Made by a program: the position numbers and the translations under genes. From positions 248,001 to 312,000 of the forward strand of contig NZ_WQNI01000013.1 in assembly GCF_010993735.1 (NCBI RefSeq): 64,000 nucleotides of DNA, given 5' to 3'. This document shows positions 45,700 through 54,347 of this stretch, one piece after another (the first letter of the stretch is position 1; each line of letters starts with the position of its first letter). The DNA is from Chelativorans alearensis (GTDB taxonomy: Bacteria > Pseudomonadota > Alphaproteobacteria > Rhizobiales > Rhizobiaceae). Below the pieces are notes generated by a model that saw only the letters and a program-made list of their open reading frames with translations, was not told the DNA's origin and did no database searches.

Positions 45700-46871
45700 C
45701 GACGGCACCGTCAACGCCGGCCGGTGAGAGCGGGCGCCCGGCGCAGGTCCATATCGAAAAGCTGACGCTGACGAATTTCCGCAACTACCCGGCCCTTTCG
45801 CTCGCGCTCGAGCCGGGGGCGGTGGTGCTTACGGGTGAGAACGGCGCCGGCAAGACCAATCTTCTGGAGGCGATCTCCTTCCTTTCTCCCGGCCGCGGCT
45901 TGCGGCGCGCCACGCTGGACGAGGTGGCGTTGATCGGCAGCGAGGACGGCTTTGCCGTACATGCGGAAATCGAGGGCCCCTTCGGTACATGCGGTATCGG
46001 CACCGGCACGGCGGGAACGGCGACCGAGGGTGCCGAGACCACCCGCCGCGTGCGCATCAACGGCGAACCTGCCCGCAGCGCCGACGCCATGCTGGAGTGG
46101 CTGCGCGTTATCTGGGTCACGCCCGCCATGGACACGCTGTTCACCGGGCCGGCCTCCGACCGGCGCCGTTTCCTCGACCGCCTGGTGCTGGCGATCGACC
46201 CGGCCCATGGCCGCCGCGCACTGGACTATGAGAAGGCCATGCGGGCGCGCAACCGGCTGTTCGCCGACGATGTGCGCGACGATGCCTGGTTCGATGCCAT
46301 CGAGACGCAGATGGCCGAGACGGGCGTGGCGATCGCCGCCGCACGCGCCGAGATGGTGCGCCTCTTATCCGCCATGATCGAGCGGCTGCCCGCCGATACG
46401 CCCTTCCCGAAGGCGCTCATTGCCCTGGAGGGCACGGTCGACGCTGAAATGGGCGACAGGCCGGCCGTCGACGTCGAGGAAGCGTTGCGCGCCCGCCTGC
46501 GCGAGGGGCGGCATCGCGACCGGGCGGCGGGCCGTGCGCTCGAGGGTCCGCACAGGAGCGAGCTTCTGGTGCGCCACGCGCCCAAGGACATGCTGGCCGA
46601 AAGCTGCTCGACGGGCGAGCAAAAGGCGCTGCTGCTGGGCCTCGTGCTTGCCCATGCGCGGCTGACGGCGGAGCTTTCGGGAACGGCGCCAATCCTGCTC
46701 CTCGACGAGATCTCCGCCCATTTCGACGCCGGAAGGCGCGCCGCCCTCTTCACGATTCTCGAGGAGTTGAACTGCCAGTCCTTCATGACCGGAACGGAGG
46801 CCTCGCTCTTTTCCAGCCTCCAGGGCCGCGCCCAGTTCCTCACCGTCGCTGCCGGCAGCGTCCGCCCCTGA
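45696..46871 (+). CDS. recF: DNA replication and repair protein RecF
   Basis: A 391-residue SMC-like ATPase acting with RecO and RecR to load RecA at gaps. Walker A is TGENGAGKTNLLEAIS, the ABC-type signature CSTGEQKALLLGL, and Walker B ILLLDEISAHFDAG. It starts at GTG 45696, overlapping the dnaN stop as GTGA, so the two are translationally coupled. KLTLTNFRNYPALSLAL is the usual RecF opening after a short N-terminal tail. Confidence 0.95.
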   Translation: MTTAPSTPAGESGRPAQVHIEKLTLTNFRNYPALSLALEPGAVVLTGENGAGKTNLLEAISFLSPGRGLRRATLDEVALIGSEDGFAVHAEIEGPFGTCGIGTGTAGTATEGAETTRRVRINGEPARSADAMLEWLRVIWVTPAMDTLFTGPASDRRRFLDRLVLAIDPAHGRRALDYEKAMRARNRLFADDVRDDAWFDAIETQMAETGVAIAAARAEMVRLLSAMIERLPADTPFPKALIALEGTVDAEMGDRPAVDVEEALRARLREGRHRDRAAGRALEGPHRSELLVRHAPKDMLAESCSTGEQKALLLGLVLAHARLTAELSGTAPILLLDEISAHFDAGRRAALFTILEELNCQSFMTGTEASLFSSLQGRAQFLTVAAGSVRP

Positions 46872-46902
46872 CAATCATACATTCGCGCAGTATGGTCCGC
46901 CC

Positions 46903-47664
46903 ATGAACGAGCCCGCCGCCCTGTCCACCGAAGAGCTTGAGCGCTATGCGCGTCACGTCGTGCTGCCCGAGATCGGCGGCGCTGGGCAGCAGAAGCTCAA
47001 GCGTGCCCGCGTGCTGGTGCTGGGGGCCGGCGGCCTCGGCGCGCCGGTCCTTCAGTATCTGGCGGCGGCCGGTGTTGGCACGCTGGGCATCGTCGACGAC
47101 GATCGCGTTTCGCTTTCGAACCTGCAGCGCCAGATCATCCACGATACCGGAGCCGTCGGTTCCGCGAAGGTCGACAGCGCCAAGGCCGCGATCTCCAGGC
47201 TGAACCCGCACGTTGCGGTGGAGACCCACATGCTGCGCCTCGACGACGAAAACGCGCCGGCGCTTGTGGCGCGTTACGACATCGCCGTGGACGGCTCCGA
47301 CAACTTCGAAGCGCGCTATGCGCTGGCTGACGCCTGCGCAGCCGAGCGCCGCCCCCTGGTGACGGCGGCGGTCGGCCGCTTCGATGGTTCACTCACCGTC
47401 CTGAAGCCTTTCGAGACGGATGCCGACGGTGCTCCCCTGCCCGGCTACCGCGATCTCTTTCCCCAGGCGCCGCCGCCGGGGCTCGTTCCCTCCTGCGCGG
47501 AGGCCGGCATCGTCGGCGCATTGACCGGCGTCATGGGTTCGCTGCAGGCGATGGAGGTGATCAAGCTCGTCACCGGCATCGGCGAGCCGCTGGTGGGGCG
47601 GCTGCTGCTCTACAATGCGCTGGCGGTGCGTTTCGAGACGGTGCGCTTCGGCAGGAAGGACTGA
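46903..47664 (+). CDS. moeB: MoeB/ThiF-type adenylyltransferase
   Basis: A 253-residue E1-like enzyme. VLVLGAGGLGAPVLQYLAAA is the nucleotide-binding loop, DDDRVSLSNLQRQIIH the Asp/Arg/Gln segment that binds ATP, and AVDGSDNFEARYALADAC the catalytic Asp region. It should adenylate the C-terminal Gly of a MoaD- or ThiS-like protein. The zinc-binding Cys pairs of E. coli MoeB are not present: the CYRCLF position reads GYRDLF and there is no C-terminal CxxC. PSCAEAGIVGALTGV keeps the later conserved Cys. Molybdopterin versus thiamine role is not decided by sequence. Confidence 0.88.
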   Translation: MNEPAALSTEELERYARHVVLPEIGGAGQQKLKRARVLVLGAGGLGAPVLQYLAAAGVGTLGIVDDDRVSLSNLQRQIIHDTGAVGSAKVDSAKAAISRLNPHVAVETHMLRLDDENAPALVARYDIAVDGSDNFEARYALADACAAERRPLVTAAVGRFDGSLTVLKPFETDADGAPLPGYRDLFPQAPPPGLVPSCAEAGIVGALTGVMGSLQAMEVIKLVTGIGEPLVGRLLLYNALAVRFETVRFGRKD

Positions 47665-47683
47665 GCTTCCCTGCGACTGTCCC

Positions 47684-48685
47684 TTACGCCTTGCGCGGCA
47701 GCACGCGGTCGGGCGGGCGGTGACCATCGAAGAGGGTGCGGATGTTGATGATGACCTTCTCGCCCATATCGATGCGGCCCTCGATGGTGGCCGAGCCCAT
47801 ATGCGGCAGGATCACCACCTTGCCCTGGGAGGCAAGCCTGACGAGCTTCGGGTTCACCGCCGGTTCGTGCTCGAAGACATCCAGCCCGGCACCGGCCAAC
47901 TTGCCACTCTCGAGCATGCCGATGAGCGCGTCCTCGTCGACGACGTCGCCGCGCGCGGTGTTGACGATGTAGGCGGACGGGTGCAGCAAGGCCAGCCGCC
48001 GCGCCGACAGCAGGTGGAAGGTTGCCGGCGTCGACGGGCAGTTGATCGAGATGATGTCCATGCGGGCCAGCATCTGGTCGAGGCTGTCCCAATAGGTGGC
48101 TTCCAGATCGTCCTCGATCATCGGTGCCACACGGTGGCGGTTGTGATAGTGGATCGACAGGCCGAAAGCCTTGGCGCGCCGCGCCACGGCCGTGCCGATG
48201 CGCCCCATGCCGACGATGCCGAGCCGCTTGCCCCAGATGCGGTGCCCCAGCATCCAGGTGGGCGACCAGCCGGCCCATTTGCCGTTGTCGGCCAGTACGG
48301 CCGCCCCTTCCGTCAGCCGCCGCGGCACGGCCAGCATCAGGGCCATGGTCATGTCTGCGGTGTCCTCGTTGAGGACGTTCGGCGTGTTGGTGATGGTGAT
48401 GCCCTTTTCCGCCGCCGCGGTAACGTCGATATTGTCGACGCCGTTGCCGTAATTGGCGATCAGCCGCAGCTGCTCGCCGGCTTGCGCGATGAGCGCGGCG
48501 TCGATGCGGTCGGTGATGGTCGGCACCAGCACGTCGGCCTCCTTGACGGCGGCCACCAGTTCCGGCTGGCTCATCGGCCGGTCGTCGACGTTCAGCCGTG
48601 CGTCGAACAACTCGCGCATGCGCGTTTCGACCTGGTCCGGCAGCTTGCGGGTGATAACGACGAGTGGCTTTTTTCTGCCGACCAT
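47684..48685 (-). CDS. D-isomer-specific 2-hydroxyacid dehydrogenase (glyoxylate reductase type)
   Basis: A 333-residue NAD(P)-dependent enzyme. The Rossmann motif is RLGIVGMGRIGTAVARRAKA; catalytic Arg is in IVNTARGDVVDEDAL, Glu in GLDVFEHEPAV and His in VILPHMGSATIEGR. NYGNGVDNIDV is the substrate loop. Start at 48685 with GGGAGG upstream; the open frame is 64 codons longer but unlike the family. Glyoxylate/hydroxypyruvate reduction is the best guess from the overall pattern. Confidence 0.9.
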   Translation of the reverse strand: MVGRKKPLVVITRKLPDQVETRMRELFDARLNVDDRPMSQPELVAAVKEADVLVPTITDRIDAALIAQAGEQLRLIANYGNGVDNIDVTAAAEKGITITNTPNVLNEDTADMTMALMLAVPRRLTEGAAVLADNGKWAGWSPTWMLGHRIWGKRLGIVGMGRIGTAVARRAKAFGLSIHYHNRHRVAPMIEDDLEATYWDSLDQMLARMDIISINCPSTPATFHLLSARRLALLHPSAYIVNTARGDVVDEDALIGMLESGKLAGAGLDVFEHEPAVNPKLVRLASQGKVVILPHMGSATIEGRIDMGEKVIINIRTLFDGHRPPDRVLPRKA

Positions 48686-48895
48686 GGGTACCTCAATCCC
48701 TCCCCGTTGAGACCTCTTTAACCAAGACCGGCGACACTTCAAGGCGAAGCCGTTCCTGGATGTCGGCCACGGGTTCTGATGTCTAACAAGCAGGCGCGGC
48801 GAAGACAAAGAAAAAGGCGAAAGCCGTTGTTGCGTGAGGCCGTGGCGGGAACCTTTAGGGGTGCCGGCGCGACCCATGCCTGCCGGGAGAATGGA

Positions 48896-49450
48896 ATGCC
48901 GCGTTTGGCGCTATGTCGTGGGTTGCCGATCCTTGTTCTTGCCCTCATGGCGACTGTGGCGTCGCCCTCGATATTGCCATTGGAAGCCGATGCCCAGACC
49001 GTCGAGCGCGGGCCCAGCGGCCTGCCGCTTCCGCGCTTCGTCAGCCTCAAATCCGGGCGGGTCAACATGCGTGTCGGCCCCGGAACCGACTATGCAGTGG
49101 AGTGGCTTTATCTAAAGTCTGGCCTGCCCGTGGAGGTCATCCAGGAATACGACAACTGGCGCCGCGTGCGCGACGCCGACGGCGCCGAAGGCTGGATCAA
49201 CCAGGCCCTGCTCTCGGGCCGACGTACCGGCGTCGCCGCACCCTGGTTCAAGGGCAAGCAGGCGACCGTCCCGCTGCGCGCCAACCCCGAAGAAGACGCG
49301 CGCCATGTCGCGGAAGTGGAGCCCGGCGCTATCGGCGAGGTGCACATGTGCAACGGCGAATGGTGCCGCATAAGCTTTGCGAGCCACGAGGGCTGGATGA
49401 AACAGACGCTGGTCTGGGGGGTGTATCCGGGCGAGACGATCGAGGACTAA
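48896..49450 (+). CDS. Exported protein with two bacterial SH3 domains
   Basis: A 184-residue secreted protein. The signal peptide spans about 1-34 (LPILVLALMATVASPSILPL, then an ADAQ-type cleavage region). Two SH3-type repeats follow: LKSGRVNMRVGPGTDYAVEW with WRRVRDADGAEGWINQALL, then ATVPLRANPEEDARHVAEVE with CRISFASHEGWMKQ. Such domains bind peptidoglycan or cell-wall partners. The ATG at 48896 has GGGAG seven bases before it; upstream frame is very basic and not signal-like. Divergent from the dehydrogenase gene. Confidence 0.85.
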   Translation: MPRLALCRGLPILVLALMATVASPSILPLEADAQTVERGPSGLPLPRFVSLKSGRVNMRVGPGTDYAVEWLYLKSGLPVEVIQEYDNWRRVRDADGAEGWINQALLSGRRTGVAAPWFKGKQATVPLRANPEEDARHVAEVEPGAIGEVHMCNGEWCRISFASHEGWMKQTLVWGVYPGETIED

Positions 49451-49485
49451 GGAGAGGAGACCGGCATCGCCGCAAAGCGAACGAG

Positions 49486-49514
49486 GCGGGCCGGCCATAG
49501 GGCGGTCGGCCCGC
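49486..49514. terminator. GC-rich hairpin between convergent genes
   Basis: GCGGGCCGGCC (49486-49496) pairs with GGTCGGCCCGC (49504-49514) apart from one G-T pair. It lies between the convergent SH3-protein and small membrane protein genes. No T-run follows, so intrinsic termination is only probable. Confidence 0.5.
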
Positions 49515-49531
49515 GAAATGGGAACCCCGAG

Positions 49532-49705
49532 CTATATCCCCTTCAGCAGATTGCCCGCCGCCAGTACGATAAAGCCGACGAGCAACAACCAGTAACTGTA
49601 GGCACCAAGGCCGCCGAGCGAAATGCCGATCACCGGCAGCAGTGACAGGATTGCTAGAATAACGGCAATGATGAAGACAATCTTGGTAGGTGCACTTAAG
49701 TCCAT
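49532..49705 (-). CDS. Small two-helix membrane protein
   Basis: A 57-residue protein made almost wholly of two hydrophobic helices (IVFIIAVILAILSLLPVIG and YSYWLLLVGFIVLAAGNLL) with a short polar N-terminus MDLSAPTK. The ATG at 49705 is preceded by GGAG; an ATG four codons upstream is also possible. Small proteins of this pattern are frequent in Rhizobiales and of unknown role. It is a lone gene. Confidence 0.7.
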   Translation of the reverse strand: MDLSAPTKIVFIIAVILAILSLLPVIGISLGGLGAYSYWLLLVGFIVLAAGNLLKGI

Positions 49706-49953
49706 GTCCCTCTCCATCTCTCATGGCTCGAAGGCGAGCGCTAGACCATTAGCCTAGGAAGAGATTCGTGGAAACAGAAAATAAAGCTTTCGCAAATTCT
49801 TACGGTATCTTCCAGATAATTTCAAATTCCTCAGGCCTTGAAGCTTTATAGCACTGGCTGCGGGACAAGCGCATAATGCGCTCTTGGGAGCGTGCGCCGA
49901 TTGAGGACTTCCGCTCACCTCAAAGCTGGAATTTTTCTATGGTTTCCCGAGTG

Positions 49954-50430
49954 TCACTGCTGCCGGGGGCGCAGCCGCACCAGGATGTCGACGTGGGCGA
50001 TTTCCATGCCCTCGGGCGGAACGGGCAGGTTTTCGACCCTCACCGGGCCCTCGGGAATGTCGACGAGGCGGTTCTCGCCTTCCAGGAAGAAGTGGTGGTG
50101 GTCGGACGTATTGGTATCGAAATAGGTTTTCGATCCCTCCACCGGCAGGATGCGCAACATGCCCGCCTCGGTGAACTGGTGCAGCGTGTTATAGACGGTT
50201 GCGAGCGAGACCCGCACGCCGGCATCTAGCGCCTGCTCGTGCAGTTCCTCGGCCGAGATATGGCGATCGCCATTTGCGAACAGCAGCTCCGCCAGCGCCA
50301 CGCGCTGCCGTGTCGGGCGTAAACCCGCTTCACGCACGCGCCTTTCCAGCGTGGGGCCGTTGAACTGGAAGCCTAGAGCGGTCAAGAAAACCTTTCCTGC
50401 CTTTGCCGTTCGTTTCGTTGCAACGGGCAT
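49954..50430 (-). CDS. irr: Iron response regulator Irr (Fur family)
   Basis: A 158-residue Fur-family protein. RVREAGLRPTRQRVALAELL and SLATVYNTLHQFTEAGMLR are the winged-helix DNA-binding part, and the HHH of SDHHHFFLEGENRLVD is the Irr-type haem/metal region. It lacks the C-terminal CxxC pairs of classical Fur. In rhizobia Irr controls genes according to haem-iron status. The N-terminal about 25 residues (MPVATKRTAKAGK...) are an extension and the start is uncertain, since no clear Shine-Dalgarno is seen. Divergent from fabA with 190 bases between. Confidence 0.92.
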   Translation of the reverse strand: MPVATKRTAKAGKVFLTALGFQFNGPTLERRVREAGLRPTRQRVALAELLFANGDRHISAEELHEQALDAGVRVSLATVYNTLHQFTEAGMLRILPVEGSKTYFDTNTSDHHHFFLEGENRLVDIPEGPVRVENLPVPPEGMEIAHVDILVRLRPRQQ

Positions 50431-50620
50431 GATGATGCCCGTATTGCGCTATTCACATATATTCCGGGACGGATTGGCGATCAATAGCGGCACGATGTCC
50501 GAAATGCACCAAATCCCGGACCGGATAATGCCTTCAGGCTGTTTCCCAGGGGAAAGAAGCTGTGATAGGGAGATTGCATAATCAGCCCGGAAAGCGGGCG
50601 GCGAACGAAAATGGGAATTC

Positions 50621-51133
50621 ATGGCGCAGACAAAATCCAGCTACGACTACGAAGACCTTCTGGCCTGTGCCCGCGGCGAATTGTTCGGCCCGGGCAACGC
50701 ACAGCTTCCGGCTCCGCCCATGCTGATGTTCGACCGCATCACCGAGGTGAGCGAAGAGGGCGGCGAATTCGGCAAGGGCTTTATTCGCGCCGAGTTGGAG
50801 ATCAAGCCCGATCTCTGGTTCTTCCCTTGCCACTTCATCGGAAATCCTGTGATGCCCGGGTGCCTCGGCCTCGACGCGATGTGGCAGATGACCGGCTTTT
50901 TCCTCGGCTGGCTGGGCCTGCCCGGCAAGGGCATGGCGCTGTCGACGGGTGAGGTCAAGTTCAAGGGTATGGTCACGCCGAAGAACAAGAAGGTCGAATA
51001 CGGCGTCGACTTCAAGCGGGTGATGCGCGGCCGGCTGGTGCTCGGCATCGCCGATGGCTGGCTGAAGGCCGATGGCGACCCCATCTATAAGGCCACCGAC
51101 CTGCGGGTCGGCCTTGCCCGCCAGGAGGCCTGA
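50621..51133 (+). CDS. fabA: 3-hydroxydecanoyl-ACP dehydratase/isomerase
   Basis: A 170-residue FabA, which dehydrates 3-hydroxydecanoyl-ACP and isomerises the double bond, starting unsaturated fatty acid synthesis. Active-site His71 lies in [20 protein letters not shown] and Asp85 follows. First gene of fabA-fabB-fabI and divergent from irr, a conserved arrangement in Rhizobiales. Confidence 0.97.
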   Translation: MAQTKSSYDYEDLLACARGELFGPGNAQLPAPPMLMFDRITEVSEEGGEFGKGFIRAELEIKPDLWFFPCHFIGNPVMPGCLGLDAMWQMTGFFLGWLGLPGKGMALSTGEVKFKGMVTPKNKKVEYGVDFKRVMRGRLVLGIADGWLKADGDPIYKATDLRVGLARQEA

Positions 51134-51181
51134 GTTTCAATTGTTTGCGGACGGCCGCGAAAACGGCCCAGGGAGAACGAC

Positions 51182-52402
51182 ATGAGACGCGTGGTAGTCA
51201 CCGGCCTCGGCATCGTATCGTCCATCGGCAACAATGCCGATGAGGTCACGGCCTCGCTGCGCGATGCCAGATCCGGCATCAGCTTTTCGCAGGATTTCGC
51301 CGATCACGGCTTCCGCTGTCAGGTGTGGGGAGCGCCGACGCTCGACCCCACGGAGGTGGTGGACCGGCGCGCCCTGCGTTTCCTCTCCAAGGGGGGCGCC
51401 TGGAACCATGTGGCCATGGAACAGGCGATCGCTGATGCCGGGCTTCAGACGGACGAGATCACCAGCGACCGCATCGGCATCATCATGGGCTCCGGCGGAC
51501 CGTCGACGCGCACGATCGTCGAGGCCGCCGACATAACGCGCGAAAAGGGCTCGCCCAAGCGTATCGGCCCCTTTGCCGTTCCCAAGGCCATGTCCTCCAC
51601 GGCTTCGGCCACGCTTGCCACCTGGTTCAAGATCCATGGCGTGAACTACACCATCACCTCGGCCTGCTCCACGTCGGCTCATTGCATCGGCAATGCTTAC
51701 GAGCTGATCCAGTGGGGCAAGCAGGACATGGTCTTCGCCGGCGGGCACGAGGATCTCGACTGGACCATGTCGAACCTCTTCGATGCCATGGGCGCCATGT
51801 CGTCCAAATTCAACGAGACGCCCGCCACCGCCTCACGCGCCTATGACGTGAACCGCGACGGCTTCGTGATCGCCGGCGGCGCCGGCGTGCTGGTGCTGGA
51901 AGAGCTGGAGCATGCCAAGGCGCGCGGCGCGAAGATCTACGGCGAGGTCGTCGGCTACGGCGCCAACTCAGACGGTTTCGACATGGTGCAGCCGTCCGGC
52001 GAAGGGGCGGTCCGCTGCATGAAGCAGGCGCTTGCCACGGTGGATGGCAAGGTCGATTACATCAACACGCATGGAACGGCGACGGGGGTGGGCGATTCGC
52101 GCGAGATCGGCGGCATCCGCGAGGTCTTCGGCAACGACATGCCGCACATCGCCTCCACCAAGTCGCTCACGGGTCATTCGCTGGGGGCCGCGGGCGTGCA
52201 GGAATCGATCTATGCGCTCCTGATGATGAAGGAGGGTTTCATCGGCAAGAGCGCGCATATCGAGGAGATCGACCCCGAATTCGAGGGCGTGCCCATCGTG
52301 CGCGAGCGCATCGACGATGCCAAGATAGACATTGTTCTGTCGAACTCCTTCGGCTTCGGAGGCACCAATGCGTCGCTCGTTTTCCAGCGTTACGCAGGTT
52401 AA
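51182..52402 (+). CDS. fabB: Beta-ketoacyl-ACP synthase I
   Basis: A 406-residue condensing enzyme. The catalytic triad is visible: Cys162 in [15 protein letters not shown], His in [13 protein letters not shown] and His in [11 protein letters not shown]. FabB elongates the cis-3-decenoyl product of FabA, so the two together make unsaturated acyl chains. It lies 48 bases after fabA and ten bases before the fabI start. Confidence 0.97.
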   Translation: MRRVVVTGLGIVSSIGNNADEVTASLRDARSGISFSQDFADHGFRCQVWGAPTLDPTEVVDRRALRFLSKGGAWNHVAMEQAIADAGLQTDEITSDRIGIIMGSGGPSTRTIVEAADITREKGSPKRIGPFAVPKAMSSTASATLATWFKIHGVNYTITSACSTSAHCIGNAYELIQWGKQDMVFAGGHEDLDWTMSNLFDAMGAMSSKFNETPATASRAYDVNRDGFVIAGGAGVLVLEELEHAKARGAKIYGEVVGYGANSDGFDMVQPSGEGAVRCMKQALATVDGKVDYINTHGTATGVGDSREIGGIREVFGNDMPHIASTKSLTGHSLGAAGVQESIYALLMMKEGFIGKSAHIEEIDPEFEGVPIVRERIDDAKIDIVLSNSFGFGGTNASLVFQRYAG

Positions 52403-52412
52403 GGGGCGGGAG

Positions 52413-53243
52413 ATGGACGATTTGATGAAGGGCAAGCGCGGCCTCATCATGGGGGTCGCCAACGATCACTCGATTGCCTGGGGGATCGCCAAGCGGCTTG
52501 CCGGACAGGGCGCGGACCTCGCCTTCACCTATCAGGGGGAGGCCTTCGGCCGCCGCGTGAAGCCACTGGCCGAGCAGGCGGGATCGAAGCTGCTTCTGCC
52601 GTGCGATGTGGAAGACAGCGCCAGTATTGACAGCGTCTTCGACACCCTGAAGCGGGAGTGGGGCTCGCTCGACTTCGTGGTGCATGCGATCGGCTTTTCC
52701 GACCGCAACGAGCTGAAAGGCCTCTATGCTGACACAACCCGCGAAAACTTCATCCGCACCATGGTCATCTCCTGCTACTCCTTCACGGAAGTGACGCGCA
52801 AGGCGGCGGCGATGATGGAGAACGGCGGCAGCGCGCTGACGCTCACCTATGCCGGCTCCGTCCGCGTCATGCCGAACTACAACGTCATGGGTGTTGCCAA
52901 GGCGGGGCTGGAGGCAAGTGTCAGGTATCTGGCCAACGACTACGGGCCGCGCGGCATCCGCGTGAACGCCATTTCCGCCGGCCCCGTGCGCACGCTGGCC
53001 GGCGCGGGCATTTCCGACGCGCGGCACATGTTCACCTACCAGAGCCGCAATTCGCCGCTCAGGCGCACCGTCACCATAGACGAGATCGGCGGCTCGGCGC
53101 TCTATCTGCTTTCCGACCTTTCCTCGGGCGTGACCGGCGAGATCCACTACGTGGATTCGGGCTACAACATCGTCTCGATGCCCGTGCTGGAGGAGTTGAA
53201 GCGCTCCGGCGAGGCTGCAGAGAAGATCGAGGCGGGGAAGTAG
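52413..53243 (+). CDS. fabI: Enoyl-ACP reductase FabI
   Basis: A 276-residue short-chain-dehydrogenase-type enoyl reductase that completes each elongation cycle. GLIMGVANDHSIAWGIAKRL is the FabI form of the cofactor loop, and the catalytic Tyr-x6-Lys is in MPNYNVMGVAKAGLEAS. The ATG at 52413 has AAGGGGCGGGAG before it; an open frame 27 codons longer overlaps fabB. Target of triclosan-type inhibitors in other bacteria. Confidence 0.96.
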   Translation: MDDLMKGKRGLIMGVANDHSIAWGIAKRLAGQGADLAFTYQGEAFGRRVKPLAEQAGSKLLLPCDVEDSASIDSVFDTLKREWGSLDFVVHAIGFSDRNELKGLYADTTRENFIRTMVISCYSFTEVTRKAAAMMENGGSALTLTYAGSVRVMPNYNVMGVAKAGLEASVRYLANDYGPRGIRVNAISAGPVRTLAGAGISDARHMFTYQSRNSPLRRTVTIDEIGGSALYLLSDLSSGVTGEIHYVDSGYNIVSMPVLEELKRSGEAAEKIEAGK

Positions 53244-53249
53244 GGCAGG

Positions 53250-54263
53250 CTATTTCCGGCCCCAAAGCACCTTGTATGTGGTGTCGCGGCAGATTTCGCC
53301 GTGATGCTTGAACGACGAGGCTATGGCTGCCTCGTAGGGCAAGGGGCGGTTGGCGACGAGGAACAGGCGCCCGCCGGGCGCGAGCGCGTTTGCCGCCACG
53401 CCGATCATCGCGCGCCCCATATCGGGCTCCGCCGCGCGGCTGCGATGGAACGGCGGGTTCATGACGATCGCGTCGTAGCGGCGGGTCACCGGTTCGCTCA
53501 GAAGATCGTGCCAGAAGAAGCTGCAGGCGGCCTCGGGGGCGTGGGCAGCGAGATTGCGCTTTGCCGCCTCCAACGAAGCGTGGTGGGCCTCGTAGAGGTC
53601 GATTGCAGTGATGGAAGGCCGCTTCGCCAGCCGCAGCGACAGATACCCCCAACCGGCCGCGAAATCGGCCACGGCTCCCGCGAGATCCGAGGGCAGACTG
53701 TCGGCCAGGAGCCGGGAACCGGGATCGGCGCCATCTTCCGAAAAGCCGCCCACAGCCGTTTCATACCCCTCGGGGGCCGTGCCCGCCGGACTTGCCAGCG
53801 CCGCGAGCGCGGCTTCGCCGAGCACCGCGGGGCGGCGTAGCCAGAAGACTATGCCGTGGTGCTTGGACAGGCGATCCTCTAGCGGCAGGAGCTCAGCCAG
53901 GCGTTTGGCAACGCCCGCCGCGCCGTCTCTTTTTGTGCCGGCGGCGAGGATGAGCCCATCCGGCCGCACCCGGCGAAGCGCCTCGGTCAGCTGCTCCTCG
54001 TTCTCCCGCCGATGACGGCCGAGGAACAGAAGGGCGGCATCGTAACCTTCGCCCTTAGCCTGCGGCGCGACGGAAAAGCCGGCGCGTTCAAGCGCCAGAT
54101 AGTCCGGCCGGGAGCCCTGCACGACCTGAAGGTCCGCCGCGAAATCCGGGGGCAGCCGGAGGCCGGCAGCAGCGCCGAAGAAAACGACGCGCTCGCCGGC
54201 GCGGGGTGCATCGAGGAGACCGCGCTCGAAGGGGAAGAGAAGGGTTGGCAGGGCGTCGTTCAT
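53250..54263 (-). CDS. RsmC/RlmG-like class I methyltransferase
   Basis: A 337-residue protein with the two-domain layout of RsmC: a degenerate N-terminal methyltransferase-like half and a C-terminal catalytic half with the SAM motif VADFAAGWGYLSLRLAK and the base-methylation motif IVMNPPFHRSR (NPPF). RsmC methylates the N2 of a guanosine in 16S rRNA. Assignment to rRNA is by family; the exact target is not provable here. Convergent with fabI, stops seven bases apart. Confidence 0.85.
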   Translation of the reverse strand: MNDALPTLLFPFERGLLDAPRAGERVVFFGAAAGLRLPPDFAADLQVVQGSRPDYLALERAGFSVAPQAKGEGYDAALLFLGRHRRENEEQLTEALRRVRPDGLILAAGTKRDGAAGVAKRLAELLPLEDRLSKHHGIVFWLRRPAVLGEAALAALASPAGTAPEGYETAVGGFSEDGADPGSRLLADSLPSDLAGAVADFAAGWGYLSLRLAKRPSITAIDLYEAHHASLEAAKRNLAAHAPEAACSFFWHDLLSEPVTRRYDAIVMNPPFHRSRAAEPDMGRAMIGVAANALAPGGRLFLVANRPLPYEAAIASSFKHHGEICRDTTYKVLWGRK

Positions 54264-54291
54264 GGGCGTTGGTGGATGCGAAGAGGAGTGG

Positions 54292-54326
54292 AAACGAAAA
54301 CGGGCGCAGCCGTGGCCGCGCCCGTT
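54292..54326 (-). terminator. Intrinsic terminator of pnp
   Basis: On the minus strand AACGGGCGC and GCGCCCGTT form a stem with an inner GGCC/GGCT-type extension, followed by TTTTCGTTT. It begins about 20 bases after the pnp stop. Confidence 0.8.
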
Positions 54327-54347
54327 CCAAAGGGTAGGCGGGAGAAA

